The notes under the pieces are model-generated. The model was not told where the DNA came from, ran no database searches, and worked only from the letters and a program-made list of their open reading frames with translations. This document shows positions 1 to 7,651 of a stretch of 10,809 nt of DNA, piece by piece (position 1 is the first letter of the stretch; each line of letters starts with the position of its first letter). The position numbers and the translations under genes were made by a program. Origin of the DNA: Gallionella sp. (GTDB lineage: Bacteria; Pseudomonadota; Gammaproteobacteria; Burkholderiales; Gallionellaceae); NCBI GenBank assembly GCA_024654105.1, contig JANLID010000074.1, positions 1 to 10,809 on the forward strand, written 5' to 3'.

Positions 1-252
1 AACCTCCATCTTGCCAGCAATGGCCGCCCTTCTCTACCTCTTTTTGCTCCCAATTTGGCGGTTAATTCAGCTCAGGTAGGGAGTTTTGCAAGAGCCTCAT
101 GAATATTGCGTTTACCTGATGGACTCCGTTTGCATGCTGATGATCGTTGAATATGTAATTGGAAAAAACTGCGCAATCGTACCCGGGCTGCGTACGGCAT
201 GGTATGGTATCAAACAGCGGCAAAGCAAGTCAAGCACAAAGAATCAAGCCTG
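1..252. other. Non-coding left flank downstream of pldA
   Basis: I see no convincing gene here. The short open frames have no ribosome binding site and no recognisable family. A hydrophobic open frame enters from the left edge on the plus strand and stops with TAG at 77-79; it could be the tail of a gene outside the window, but I do not recognise it. No classic terminator follows pldA: a weak hairpin around 189-207 is not directly followed by a T run. Confidence 0.4.
79..98. mobile_element. Possible insertion-sequence terminal repeat
   Basis: The stretch GGGAGTTTTGCAAGAGCCTC resembles in style the terminal inverted repeats of some IS5-like elements, which often carry a TTTTGCAA core flanked by GAG/CTC. 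It comes right after the TAG (77-79) of an open frame entering from the left edge, which is where a transposase would end. The partner repeat and any transposase body would lie outside the window. The resemblance is from memory and may be chance. Confidence 0.2.
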
Positions 253-1377
253 TCACCGCACGATGGAAAACCCGGCGCGCAACTGCGCGGGATGCCGCTG
301 ATTGTAGTCGAGCACGGTCTCGCCATAACCGCTGAATAGCTGGAGGTGCAGAAAGCCGCCGGTGCGCGCAAACAACGGCTTGCGGAACGGCACGGAGATA
401 TCGAGCTGCGTGCTGGTATGGCCGGCGGTGCCGGCACGCAAGCGGCCGGACAATATCCATGCTCTTTCGTCGCCGTAGCGCAGCAGCCAGTCCGCGTAAC
501 CCCGGAAGTGGGCGATATCTGGGTTGTCGGTTTTATCCAGATAGCTGTGGAAGCGCGGCGCAAAAATCAGCGACTTGCCATCGTTGAAATCGGCGCGCCA
601 GGCCGGCTGAATGTACGCAAGATCGATGCTGCGCGAGTTGATGCCGTCCTTGCCGTTGGATTCGTGCTCATAGCCGACGCGCAGGTAACGCGGCATCGCC
701 TCGCTCTCGTCGAGGCGTTTCTGCCAGAACAGGCTGGGGCGGTAGCTGGTATCGTGAAACGGTTTGGAATCAACGCCCATGTCCCAGACGGCAGTCTGAG
801 TGTAGCCGAAATGCAATTTGCCGAGGGCGGGCAGCCATTGCGCCGGCGTGGATTCCTCATCGAAGATGCGGTACTTGAAGCTGAGCTGGTAGCGGGCATT
901 CAAGGTGTTGCGCGCACCAAGCAGGAAATAAACCGGCTCATGGGCGGACAGCGCCGGCTCATCTTCGGGAATCGGGTCGATCCTGCCGACGGTCTCCGGG
1001 AATACCTTGGCCGGCTACCCGGCGGGGGCGGTAGCCAGCAACATCAGGCGGTTGGACGCGACATCAGCCAGTTCGACCTTAAATTCTCCGTTCAAATGCG
1101 GCAGCATCGCGCTATAGGTGCGGCGTGAGCCACCTGCAGGCGCGGCGGCATCGGCACGGAACACGATAATTTCGGTTTTCTGGTTGGTGGCCAGCTTGAG
1201 TCGCAGGAATTCTGGCCAGGATGTGTTTTCGTCCGGGCGGACGGTTTCCAGTTGCAGTATTGCGCCACTCTGCACGGCTTCGCCGGGCGTGGCGATGATC
1301 CAGCCGGGCGCGGCCAGGGCGGTGCAGGAGAAAAGCAGGGCAGCGAACGCCGGCAGAATGAGTGAAGTAATTTTCAT
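253..1377 (-). pseudogene. pldA: Outer membrane phospholipase A, split by in-frame amber stop
   Basis: OMPLA is a calcium-dependent 12-stranded outer-membrane barrel that hydrolyses phospholipids displaced into the outer leaflet. The ATG at 1377 begins a signal peptide (MKITSLILPAFAALLFSCTALA, cleavage likely before APGW), but no clear Shine-Dalgarno precedes it. An N-terminal domain runs to codon 120, and TAG lies at 1017-1015. The same frame then stays open, with recognisable OMPLA sequence (EPVYFLLGARNTLNARYQ), to TGA at 255-253. The catalytic segment YEHESNGKDG gives His238 and Ser240, equivalent to E. coli His142 and Ser144. The position of Asn156 is Asp252 here. The calcium-ligand Ser (NSRS) is kept. 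The final residue is Arg, not the usual aromatic. Apart from the stop, about 373 sense codons look intact, so this is a recent nonsense mutation, a sequencing error, or readthrough. Without readthrough only a 120-residue fragment is made, although TTG at 903 could open the barrel half. Confidence 0.85.
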
Positions 1378-1429
1378 GATGTTTCAGAGTGTTGAAAGTG
1401 TGGCCGGCGCAGGTGCTTCAAGCGGTTTT

Positions 1430-3064
1430 CTATGGTTGCGGTTGCGCCTCTGCAGTAGACGGCTTCTTTGTGCTGGTTACCGATGTTTCGCCGTCAAGCA
1501 GCCGCATCGCCTTGACCGCTTGCTGCAAGGCGCGGTGGGTGGCGCTGGCGGCACGCAGGCGCGCGTCCATTTCCGCCACGGGCAGGTCTCCCTGGGCACC
1601 CATCTCAAGCAGCCGTGATTTCAGCGATTGATAATGATCTTCGAGCGATTGCAGGCCAGCTTCGACATGACTGATGTCATTCGGTTTCATTTCCGGATCG
1701 GCGGCATCCAGCAATGCCTCGGCTTGCGCGGTGAACTTGCCGGCTTCGGCAGGCGCAGGTGTTGCCGTTTCCCGCGTGGCCGCCGCCGCTTCCAGCGCCA
1801 GCTCGGCCAGCGTTTCGTAATAGCGCGCGATGCGCAGGATACCCGGCAGACGCTGCGCGCTGTCGGGCGGCATGCCGGTGCGGTTCAAACGCGCGATGAA
1901 ATCGGCGATGGCGAGATTCAGGCTGGCGACGATCTGCTGGTCGCGCGCCAGCTTGTCCGCCGCAGTGCCGTCCAGCGCTTCGCGCATCATGCGCAACGCG
2001 ATGCCGCCCATGCGTTGCACCTCACGCTTCAGCGCGTTGAGCGCCAGGGCGGACACCTCGGCCACGTTGGCATCCAGATAACGGGGGCGTGCCTCGTCCT
2101 CTTCCGCAGTGCGGAAACGCCTTTCCAGAAAGCGCGTCAAGTGACCGGCCAGCGGCCACATCAGCGCCACGCCGAGCAGGTTGAACACCGTATGGAACAG
2201 CGCCAGCGTGGCGGCCGGTGCGGCATCCAGTTCGAGCAATTCGCGCAGCACGCCGATCAGCTCGATCAGCCAGGGCAGTAGTAGCAAAGCGACGGCACCG
2301 GTCAGCACGTTGAACAGCACATGCGCACTGGCGGCGCGTTTCGCGTTAGGAGTCGCGCCGATGGCGGCGATCAGCGCGGTGACCGTGGTGCCGACATTGG
2401 CGCCGATCACCATACCCGCCGCGCTTTCGATCGTAATCAGGCCGCCCTGGGCTGCGGTCAGCGCGATGGTGAGCGAGGCGCTGGACGACTGCATCAGTAC
2501 CGTCATCAGGATGCCGGAAAGCACCATCATCAGGATGCCGGTCATGCCGTCGAACTCGTTCAGCGAGAAGCCGGACGCGAAACCGGTGAAGGATTCCCTC
2601 AGCATATCGATGCCGAGGAACAACACGCCGAATCCGGCCAGCGCCAGACCCAGCGCGCCACGCCGGCTGTTTTCGCCGGAGAGGCGCAGCGCCATGCCGA
2701 TGCCGATCAGCGGCAGCGCCAAGACATCGATCTTGAATTTGAGTCCGACCAGCGCCACCAGCCAGCCGGTCATGGTGGTGCCGACGTTGGAGCCGAACAA
2801 CACCCACAGCGATTGCCCCAGCGTCAGCAGACCGGCGTTGACGAAGCCGATGGCGGCCACCGTCACCGCGCTGGAGGATTGCACCATTGCGGTGATCAAT
2901 GCGCCGGCCACCAGTCCGCGCAAACGGGTCTTGGTCGAGCTGGCGAGGATGCGCGACAATGTCCGTCCGGCGGCCAGCTTGAGACCGTCGGTCATCAGCC
3001 CCATGCCGAGCAGGAACAGGCCGATGCCGCCGAGCAAACCGCCGTATGTCACCCAGTCACTCAC
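1430..3064 (-). CDS. Na+/phosphate cotransporter with PhoU-like C-terminal domain
   Basis: This 544-residue inner-membrane protein should import (or in some homologues export) inorganic phosphate coupled to Na+. It has the duplicated Na/Pi-cotransporter fold: QSSSAVT at residues 62-68 with GSNVGTT at 91-97, and QSSSASLT at 192-199 with GANVGTT at 221-227, each set in hydrophobic segments. From about residue 330 a helical, soluble PhoU-like region follows, ending in a low-complexity tail. Length and layout match E. coli YjbB (about 543 residues). I chose the GTG at 3064-3062 because the family's N-terminus (SDWVTYGGLLGGIGLFLLG) begins there and because it overlaps the TGA of the upstream ATPase by four bases (GTGA), a standard sign of translational coupling. 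The frame is open further upstream, but that part only shadows the ATPase gene. The pldA start lies 52 bases beyond the stop. Confidence 0.9.
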   Translation of the reverse strand: MSDWVTYGGLLGGIGLFLLGMGLMTDGLKLAAGRTLSRILASSTKTRLRGLVAGALITAMVQSSSAVTVAAIGFVNAGLLTLGQSLWVLFGSNVGTTMTGWLVALVGLKFKIDVLALPLIGIGMALRLSGENSRRGALGLALAGFGVLFLGIDMLRESFTGFASGFSLNEFDGMTGILMMVLSGILMTVLMQSSSASLTIALTAAQGGLITIESAAGMVIGANVGTTVTALIAAIGATPNAKRAASAHVLFNVLTGAVALLLLPWLIELIGVLRELLELDAAPAATLALFHTVFNLLGVALMWPLAGHLTRFLERRFRTAEEDEARPRYLDANVAEVSALALNALKREVQRMGGIALRMMREALDGTAADKLARDQQIVASLNLAIADFIARLNRTGMPPDSAQRLPGILRIARYYETLAELALEAAAATRETATPAPAEAGKFTAQAEALLDAADPEMKPNDISHVEAGLQSLEDHYQSLKSRLLEMGAQGDLPVAEMDARLRAASATHRALQQAVKAMRLLDGETSVTSTKKPSTAEAQPQP

Positions 3065-5757
3065 TGCCGACCCGTTTTGCGCGTATTGATACTGCGTATC
3101 GCCAGTTTTTCCACCTCGACCGCAATGAACAGCAGTACGCCGAAGCCTGCTATCAACCCCCAAGCCGCCGCGTCGAGGGCGACCACGCCGAACATTTTTT
3201 GCATGAACGGCAGATAGGTGAATAACGCCTGAATGACGACCAGCACGCCAATGCTCAGCAGCACGTAGGGATTGCCGCTGAAATCCTGCCAGTTGCGCAC
3301 CGGCGCGAGCAGGTAGCGGCAGTTGAACAGGTAGGCGATTTCGCCCACTACCAGCGCGTTGACCGCTACGGTGCGGGCGGTCTCGAGGCTGTCGCCGCGC
3401 GCGATCACCCACAGGAACAGCGCGACGACTCCCAGCGCGAGCAACACGGAGACGAAGCTGATGCGCCAGATCATGAAGCCGGACAGGAGAGGCTCATCGG
3501 CGGCGCGCGGCGCGCGGCGCATCACGTCGGGCTCGGCTTTTTCGAACGATAGCGCCAGCGCCAGCGTGACGGCGGTCACCATGTTTACCCACAGGATCTG
3601 CACCGGGGTGAGCGGCAGCGCCATACCGAACAAAATCGCGATCAGCACGATGCCCGCTTCGCCGCCGTTGGTCGGCATGATGAACACGATGGCTTTCTTG
3701 ATGTTGTCGTAGATGGTGCGGCCTTCCCGCACCGCGTGCGCGATGGTGGCGAAGTTGTCGTCCGCCAGCACCATTTCTGCCGCTTCCTTGGCGACTTCCG
3801 TGCCCTTCATGCCCATCGCCACGCCGATGTCGGCACGCTTCAGCGCGGGCGCGTCGTTCACGCCGTCGCCGGTCATGGCGACGATTTCGCCGTTGGCCTG
3901 CAACGCGGTGACCAGTCGCAATTTATGTTCCGGGCTGGAACGCGCGAACACGTCCACCTCGCGCACCGCCTGGCGCAGCGCCTCGTCGTCCAGCGCGTCC
4001 AGTTCGACGCCGGTCAGCGTGCGGCCATTGCCGATGCCCAGTTGCATGGCAATGGCGCTCGCGGTGTCGGCATGGTCGCCGGTGATCATCTTGACGCGGA
4101 TGCCCGCCGCGCGGCAGTCGCGCACGGCGGCGATGGCTTCCTCGCGCGGCGGGTCGCTGATGCCGACCATGCCCAGCAGGGTGTATCCGCCCTCCATGTC
4201 GGCGAACTTCAGTTCGCGCTGATCGCCGTCAACTGCCTTCATCGCCAGCGCCAGCACGCGCTGCCCAAGCGCGCCGGTCTCGGCCATTTGCGCGTGCCAG
4301 TACGGCAGATCGAGCGGCACGTCCTCGCCCAGGCCGCGCTGCTGGTTGCACATCGCCAGCACCTGCTCCACCGCGCCTTTTATAAAAATGAAGGCATGTC
4401 CGGCGTGATCGTGGTGCAGCGTCGCCATGAAACGGTGCTCCGATTCGAACGGAATATGATCGGTGCGCGGCAGGGCTTCATGCTCGAATTCCGCGTCCAT
4501 CCCGGCCTTCAGCGCCAGCGGGATCAACGCGCCCTCGGTCGGGTCGCCCGCGATATGCCACTGTCCTTCGCTTTCGTGCAGTTGCGCGTCATTGCACAGC
4601 AGGCCGGCGCGGAACAGGTCCAGCATATAGGCATGATCCGCGAGGTTCGCTTCCTGTTCGCCGATAGCGAATCCGCCGTGCGGCGCATAGCCGCTGCCGC
4701 TCACTTCGAACACCTGCGCGGCAGTGATCACGCGCTGCACGGTCATCTCGTTTCTGGTCAGCGTGCCGGTCTTGTCGGTACAGATCGTGGTGACCGAACC
4801 CAGCGCCTCCACCGCGGGCAGGCGGCGCACGATGGCGTTGCGCCCGGCCATGCGCTGCACGCCGAGCGCCAGCGTGATGGTCATCACGGCGGGCAAGCCT
4901 TCCGGAATCGCCGCCACCGCCATGCTCACCGCGGCGAGGAACATGTCGCCGAGACCGAAGTCATGCACCAGCCAGCCGAACAAAAAGGTCAGCGCGGACA
5001 GTGCCATGATGGCGACCGTCAGCCAGCGCGCGAAGGTCTCCATCTGGCGCAACAGCGGCGTGGTCAGGGTCTGCACTTCCTGCAGCATCGCACTGATGCG
5101 CCCGATCTCGGTGTCGTCGGCGGTCGCCACCACCACACCGGTGCCCTGCCCATACACCACCAGCGTGCTGGAATAAGCCATGCAATAGCGGTCGCCGAGC
5201 ACCGCTTGCGCGTCCACGGCGACAGGATTTTTTTCGACGGCGGTGGATTCGCCGGTCAGCGCCGCTTCCTCGATACGCAAGTTTTTTGTGTGCAACAGGC
5301 GCAGGTCGGCGGGCACCTTGTCGCCGGATTGCAGCAGCACGATGTCGCCGGGCACCAGCGTCTCGGCTGCGACCACGAGTCGTTTTCCTCCACGCAACAC
5401 CGTGGCCTCGGGCGACAACATGCGCCGGATCGCCTCCATCGCCTGCTCCGCCTTGCCCTCCTGGATGAAACCGATGATGGAATTGATCACCACCACGCCG
5501 ACGATCACCGCCGTGTCCACCCAGTGCGCGAGCAAGGCGGTGACTGCCGCAGCGGCCAGCAGCACATAAATCAGCACGTTGTGGAATTGCAGCAGGAAGC
5601 GCATCAGCGGCCCGCGCCGTGAGGGCGGGGTCAGCCGGTTGGGGCCGTGCTCGGCAAGACGGCGTGCGGCTTCTGCGCCGGTCAGCCCGGCAGTCGTCGT
5701 TTGCTGTGCGGCGAGCGCTTCTTCTGCGGGAAGTTGATGCCAGGATTGTTGTGTCAT
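3061..5757 (-). CDS. P2-type cation-transporting ATPase (Ca2+/Na+-pump-like)
   Basis: This 898-residue P-type ATPase should move a cation across the inner membrane at the cost of ATP. Motifs in order: N-terminal cation-ATPase domain (about 1-60); actuator loop TGES at 168-171; M4 with PEGLP at 285-289; phosphorylation site DKTGT with Asp328; nucleotide domain KGA at 460-462; TGD at 559-561; hinge TGDGVNDAPALK at 629-640; then M5 to M10. Compared with SERCA, the M4 Glu (286), M5 Asn697 and Glu700, M6 Asn725 and Thr728 and an M8 Glu (806) are present. The M6 Asp800 equivalent is Ala729, so the ion may not be Ca2+ with two-site stoichiometry; a CtpF-like or Na+ role is possible. I chose ATG 5757 because AGAGG stands five bases upstream. 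The in-frame TTG at 5808 has no such site and would add 17 unlikely residues. The gene overlaps the Na/Pi cotransporter by 4 bases. Confidence 0.92.
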   Translation of the reverse strand: MTQQSWHQLPAEEALAAQQTTTAGLTGAEAARRLAEHGPNRLTPPSRRGPLMRFLLQFHNVLIYVLLAAAAVTALLAHWVDTAVIVGVVVINSIIGFIQEGKAEQAMEAIRRMLSPEATVLRGGKRLVVAAETLVPGDIVLLQSGDKVPADLRLLHTKNLRIEEAALTGESTAVEKNPVAVDAQAVLGDRYCMAYSSTLVVYGQGTGVVVATADDTEIGRISAMLQEVQTLTTPLLRQMETFARWLTVAIMALSALTFLFGWLVHDFGLGDMFLAAVSMAVAAIPEGLPAVMTITLALGVQRMAGRNAIVRRLPAVEALGSVTTICTDKTGTLTRNEMTVQRVITAAQVFEVSGSGYAPHGGFAIGEQEANLADHAYMLDLFRAGLLCNDAQLHESEGQWHIAGDPTEGALIPLALKAGMDAEFEHEALPRTDHIPFESEHRFMATLHHDHAGHAFIFIKGAVEQVLAMCNQQRGLGEDVPLDLPYWHAQMAETGALGQRVLALAMKAVDGDQRELKFADMEGGYTLLGMVGISDPPREEAIAAVRDCRAAGIRVKMITGDHADTASAIAMQLGIGNGRTLTGVELDALDDEALRQAVREVDVFARSSPEHKLRLVTALQANGEIVAMTGDGVNDAPALKRADIGVAMGMKGTEVAKEAAEMVLADDNFATIAHAVREGRTIYDNIKKAIVFIMPTNGGEAGIVLIAILFGMALPLTPVQILWVNMVTAVTLALALSFEKAEPDVMRRAPRAADEPLLSGFMIWRISFVSVLLALGVVALFLWVIARGDSLETARTVAVNALVVGEIAYLFNCRYLLAPVRNWQDFSGNPYVLLSIGVLVVIQALFTYLPFMQKMFGVVALDAAAWGLIAGFGVLLFIAVEVEKLAIRSINTRKTGRQ

Positions 5758-5804
5758 GTTTGCCTCTGTTTCATCATGGCCAGCAAATTGAAGTTTTTTA
5801 ACTC

Positions 5805-5833
5805 TCAATAAAATATTGATGCAACACAGTCAA
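5805..5833 (-). promoter_or_regulatory. Candidate promoter of the ATPase-cotransporter operon
   Basis: The 108-base gap between the RhuM remnant and the P-type ATPase is AT-rich. On the minus strand it carries TTGACT (5833-5828), 17 bases, then TATTGA (5810-5805), about 50 bases before the ATG. The -35 box is good (5 of 6 to sigma-70), the -10 box poor (3 of 6). This is the only candidate I see for starting transcription of the left-hand genes. Confidence 0.3.
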
Positions 5834-5865
5834 TGGAATTGCTGTGCCGGGGATGCGAAATTACA

Positions 5866-6285
5866 TCAGTTATCACTGTTCGGCGATCTGCCGGGTAACT
5901 GCTTCACCATGCGATCAAAGTCGGATTCGAAATCCCGATCATCCAATACCCGGAACTTGTCGAATTCCTGCTCCGCATGGGACTTGGCCAATTCAGACGA
6001 CACCTTGCCAGCGCCTTGCAGAATCTCGCGGTCGTTCAGTGTCAAAAAGCCTTCCAGTTTATTGATCCAGTCCTGCATGGTCATGGCAATACGCCGCGCG
6101 GCCTGGCCTTCGGCAAAAATCAAATACTGCTCGGCCAGATTATTAAGGGCGCGCAGTTCTTCCTCGTTCAGATAGTTCTTGGCGATGCCAACATCGGTCT
6201 TGCGGATGCGCGCGCCCTCCCATGTCGTCAGCCCCATGTTCGGCTGGCTGCTGTCGGCACGGGTATCTGCGATGCGGAAGTCCAT
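5866..6285 (-). pseudogene. rhuM: RhuM family protein, C-terminal fragment
   Basis: The 139 residues match my recollection of the C-terminal part of RhuM, a family of unknown biochemical function often carried on mobile islands and beside restriction-modification genes. Landmarks are RADSSQPNMGLTTW (10-23), VGIAKNYLNEEEL (32-44), YLIFAEGQAARR (54-65), MTMQDW (68-73) and an acidic, helical end (AGKVSSELAKSHAEQEFDKF). Intact members are roughly 330 residues and begin with a DNA-binding-like domain. Here everything before RADSS is missing, and an in-frame stop lies close upstream (6333-6331). The ATG used is 8 bases after the TAG of the AAA ATPase gene and has no Shine-Dalgarno, so any translation would depend on coupling. 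A short N-terminal RhuM piece survives on the other side of that ATPase, at 7651-7555, so the two are probably halves of one broken gene. Confidence 0.75.
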
Positions 6286-6293
6286 CGTGCGCG

Positions 6294-7479
6294 CTACCGT
6301 TTGAATTCTGGTATTGCGCGGATCATGAAATCATCAAAGAGAGGAACAGTGAAATCCATGTCGCCGTGTGCGGGGCTATAGATCATCCCTTTGTTGATTA
6401 GCTTGGCCCGGACGGGGCCGAGGCTGGTAACTTTAACTTTGAGAATCTCAGCGATGTCCCCGGTGCGGTGCGCCCCCGGCCCAAGTTCTGCTATTGCTCG
6501 TAAAAAATTCTTTTCGCTTGGCGTCAGCCGATCAAAACGTACACGGAAAAAATTCTCGTCGAGGCGTGGAATAACTGCCTTCTTGGCACCCCTGACAACC
6601 TGCAATGTAATCGGGCTTGTTGTTGCCAAGTTCCAAGCGACGTAGCCCCACTCCTGAAGAAAATACGGATACCCCTTGGTCAGAAGAAAAACCTCATCCA
6701 ACGCAGCATTTTCAAAAACAACTCCAGCTTCTTGCGCGGGCTCTCGCAATGCTTTCGCAGCGTCTGCTTGCGAGAGTGCGCCGATATTCGGGAAGTTGAA
6801 AAGCCGCTCGGCATAAGACTTCGATTCACCGGCCAAACCGGGAAGGATAGGCAGGCCAGCGCCCAGCAATACCAGAGGCAACTGAAGCTGTTGAATCTTG
6901 TGCATCGCCATGATCAGTGCGCCCAGCTCCTTCTTGCTGAAGTATTGAATCTCATCAATGAAGATAGCCACTGCGCTGTTGCGATCCTGTGCTGCTTCGC
7001 CGATTGCGACGAAGAGATTGGGCAAATCAATTTCCAAATCGCCGCTGTCGGCCGATCCCCTCTCCGGGTCAATATCCAACCCGATGCTGACATCGCCTAC
7101 CGTAAGTTTGAGAGCCCCGATAAAACTGCGAAGCACAGCCAGGCCGCGCTTGACCTTGTCTCCGGTTCCAGCAATCCGATCCAGATCATAGAGAAGGCTC
7201 CGCAAATACGGAGCAATCAGCGGGCCCAATGCTTTTCCCTCATGCGCCTCGATAGAAATGGTGCGGTATCCATCGCCGTCCGCCATTCGCTTGATCTCAT
7301 TAAGCAGCACAGTTTTGCCTACCCCGCGCAAACCAGTCAGCAGCATACTTTTCTCAGGTTTTTTCTGTTTCACTCTGCCCAACAGAATGCGCGCCTGTTC
7401 AAGGATGGGGTCTCGCCCCACCAACTCGGGAGGTGGAGAAGCAGGCGCCGGGAGAAAAAGGGTTTTTGATTGGATCCAT
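6294..7479 (-). pseudogene. AAA ATPase (ORC1/Cdc6-like), frameshifted near its N-terminus
   Basis: From TTG 7424 to TAG 6296-6294 an open frame encodes 376 residues of a soluble P-loop ATPase: Walker A GLRGVGKT (31-38), Walker B VAIFIDEIQ (152-160), a sensor-like LVLLGAG (185-191) and a C-terminal winged-helix region (about 300-368). This is the archaeal-type/ORC-like AAA_16 group; its role is unknown, but members often occur in mobile regions. The family usually starts with a short leader of the form NPFxPGAGxPPPELxGRD. That leader is present but in two frames: ATG 7479 encodes MDPIKNPFSPGA, and the next frame encodes ASPPPELVGRD. One extra base between about 7449 and 7436 explains this. TTG 7424 and GTG 7421 have no ribosome binding site, so the gene is broken, translated weakly from an internal start, or affected by a sequencing error. 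GC is about half by my spot counts, below the P-type ATPase gene. It lies between two pieces of rhuM. Confidence 0.75.
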
Positions 7480-7494
7480 GGCCTAGTTATACCT

Positions 7495-7540
7495 ATTTAT
7501 ATCCATTTATACATGAAATGGATAATAAATCAGTATAAAT
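7495..7540. promoter_or_regulatory. AT-rich dyad upstream of the AAA ATPase
   Basis: A perfect 9-bp inverted repeat, TATCCATTT (7500-7508) and AAATGGATA (7516-7524), is separated by 7 bases. With a one-base bulge the arms extend to 14/15 bases. ATTTATAC (7505-7512) is also repeated inverted as GTATAAAT (7533-7540). A -10-like TATAAC follows on the minus strand, about 10 bases before the ATG at 7479. It could be the ATPase promoter with an operator, or a scar at the edge of an inserted segment. Confidence 0.4.
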
Positions 7541-7554
7541 TCCCGCGCAACCTC

Positions 7555-7651
7555 GCTGCTTACCGTCAGCGGCAGTTGTTCTGAAAAACCGAACAACTGA
7601 ATTTTCAACCAACTCGCCATCCTCGAAGATATGCTTGATGTGCTCGCTGAT
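7555..7651 (-). pseudogene. rhuM: RhuM family protein, N-terminal fragment
   Basis: About 32 codons read ISEHIKHIFEDGEL, then VENSVVRFFRTTAADGK. This is the part of RhuM just after its helix-turn-helix-like start, where the family shows a pattern like QNISxHIKxIFxEGEL followed by TVxxFxTxxxEG. The residues before it (the usual VWLTQxQMAELF) are missing; in their place the DNA continues as a ParB-like gene in another frame. After DGK, skipping one base gives SEVARE, which would continue the RhuM pattern as far as about 7543 and suggests a small frameshift. AT-rich DNA then replaces RhuM sequence until the C-terminal piece at 6285. There is no start codon of its own, so this is a relic. Confidence 0.65.
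7573..7599. repeat. Perfect 9-bp hairpin in the RhuM remnant
   Basis: CAGTTGTTC (7573-7581) pairs with GAACAACTG (7591-7599) across a 9-base loop. No T run follows on either strand, so it is not a standard terminator. It lies in sequence that still codes for RhuM-like residues and may be accidental. Confidence 0.4.

Noticed and set aside
185..210. Terminator after pldA
   Set aside because: CGTAC/GTACG arms around CCCGGG can pair, but the T run on the minus strand lies about nine bases away, so it is not a standard intrinsic terminator.
346..1128. 260-codon plus-strand frame
   Set aside because: It is antisense to pldA, and its composition follows the complementary codons; no ribosome binding site or domain.
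2181..3217. Two overlapping plus-strand frames of about 300 codons
   Set aside because: Both are antisense to the Na/Pi cotransporter and have low-complexity Ser/Ala/Pro or His/Gln/Arg products with no family resemblance.
3065..3412. Longer N-terminus for the Na/Pi cotransporter
   Set aside because: The added 116 residues are Arg-rich, overlap the ATPase gene and do not look like a membrane protein; the GTG at 3064 fits the family start.
3736..5622. 628-codon open frame on the plus strand
   Set aside because: It lies antisense to the P-type ATPase, whose motifs are unmistakable. The product is rich in His, Arg and Gln with no domain, as expected for a GC-rich shadow frame.
5758..5808. TTG start adding 17 residues to the P-type ATPase
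   Set aside because: No Shine-Dalgarno is present, it would overlap the candidate promoter, and ATG 5757 has AGAGG at good spacing.
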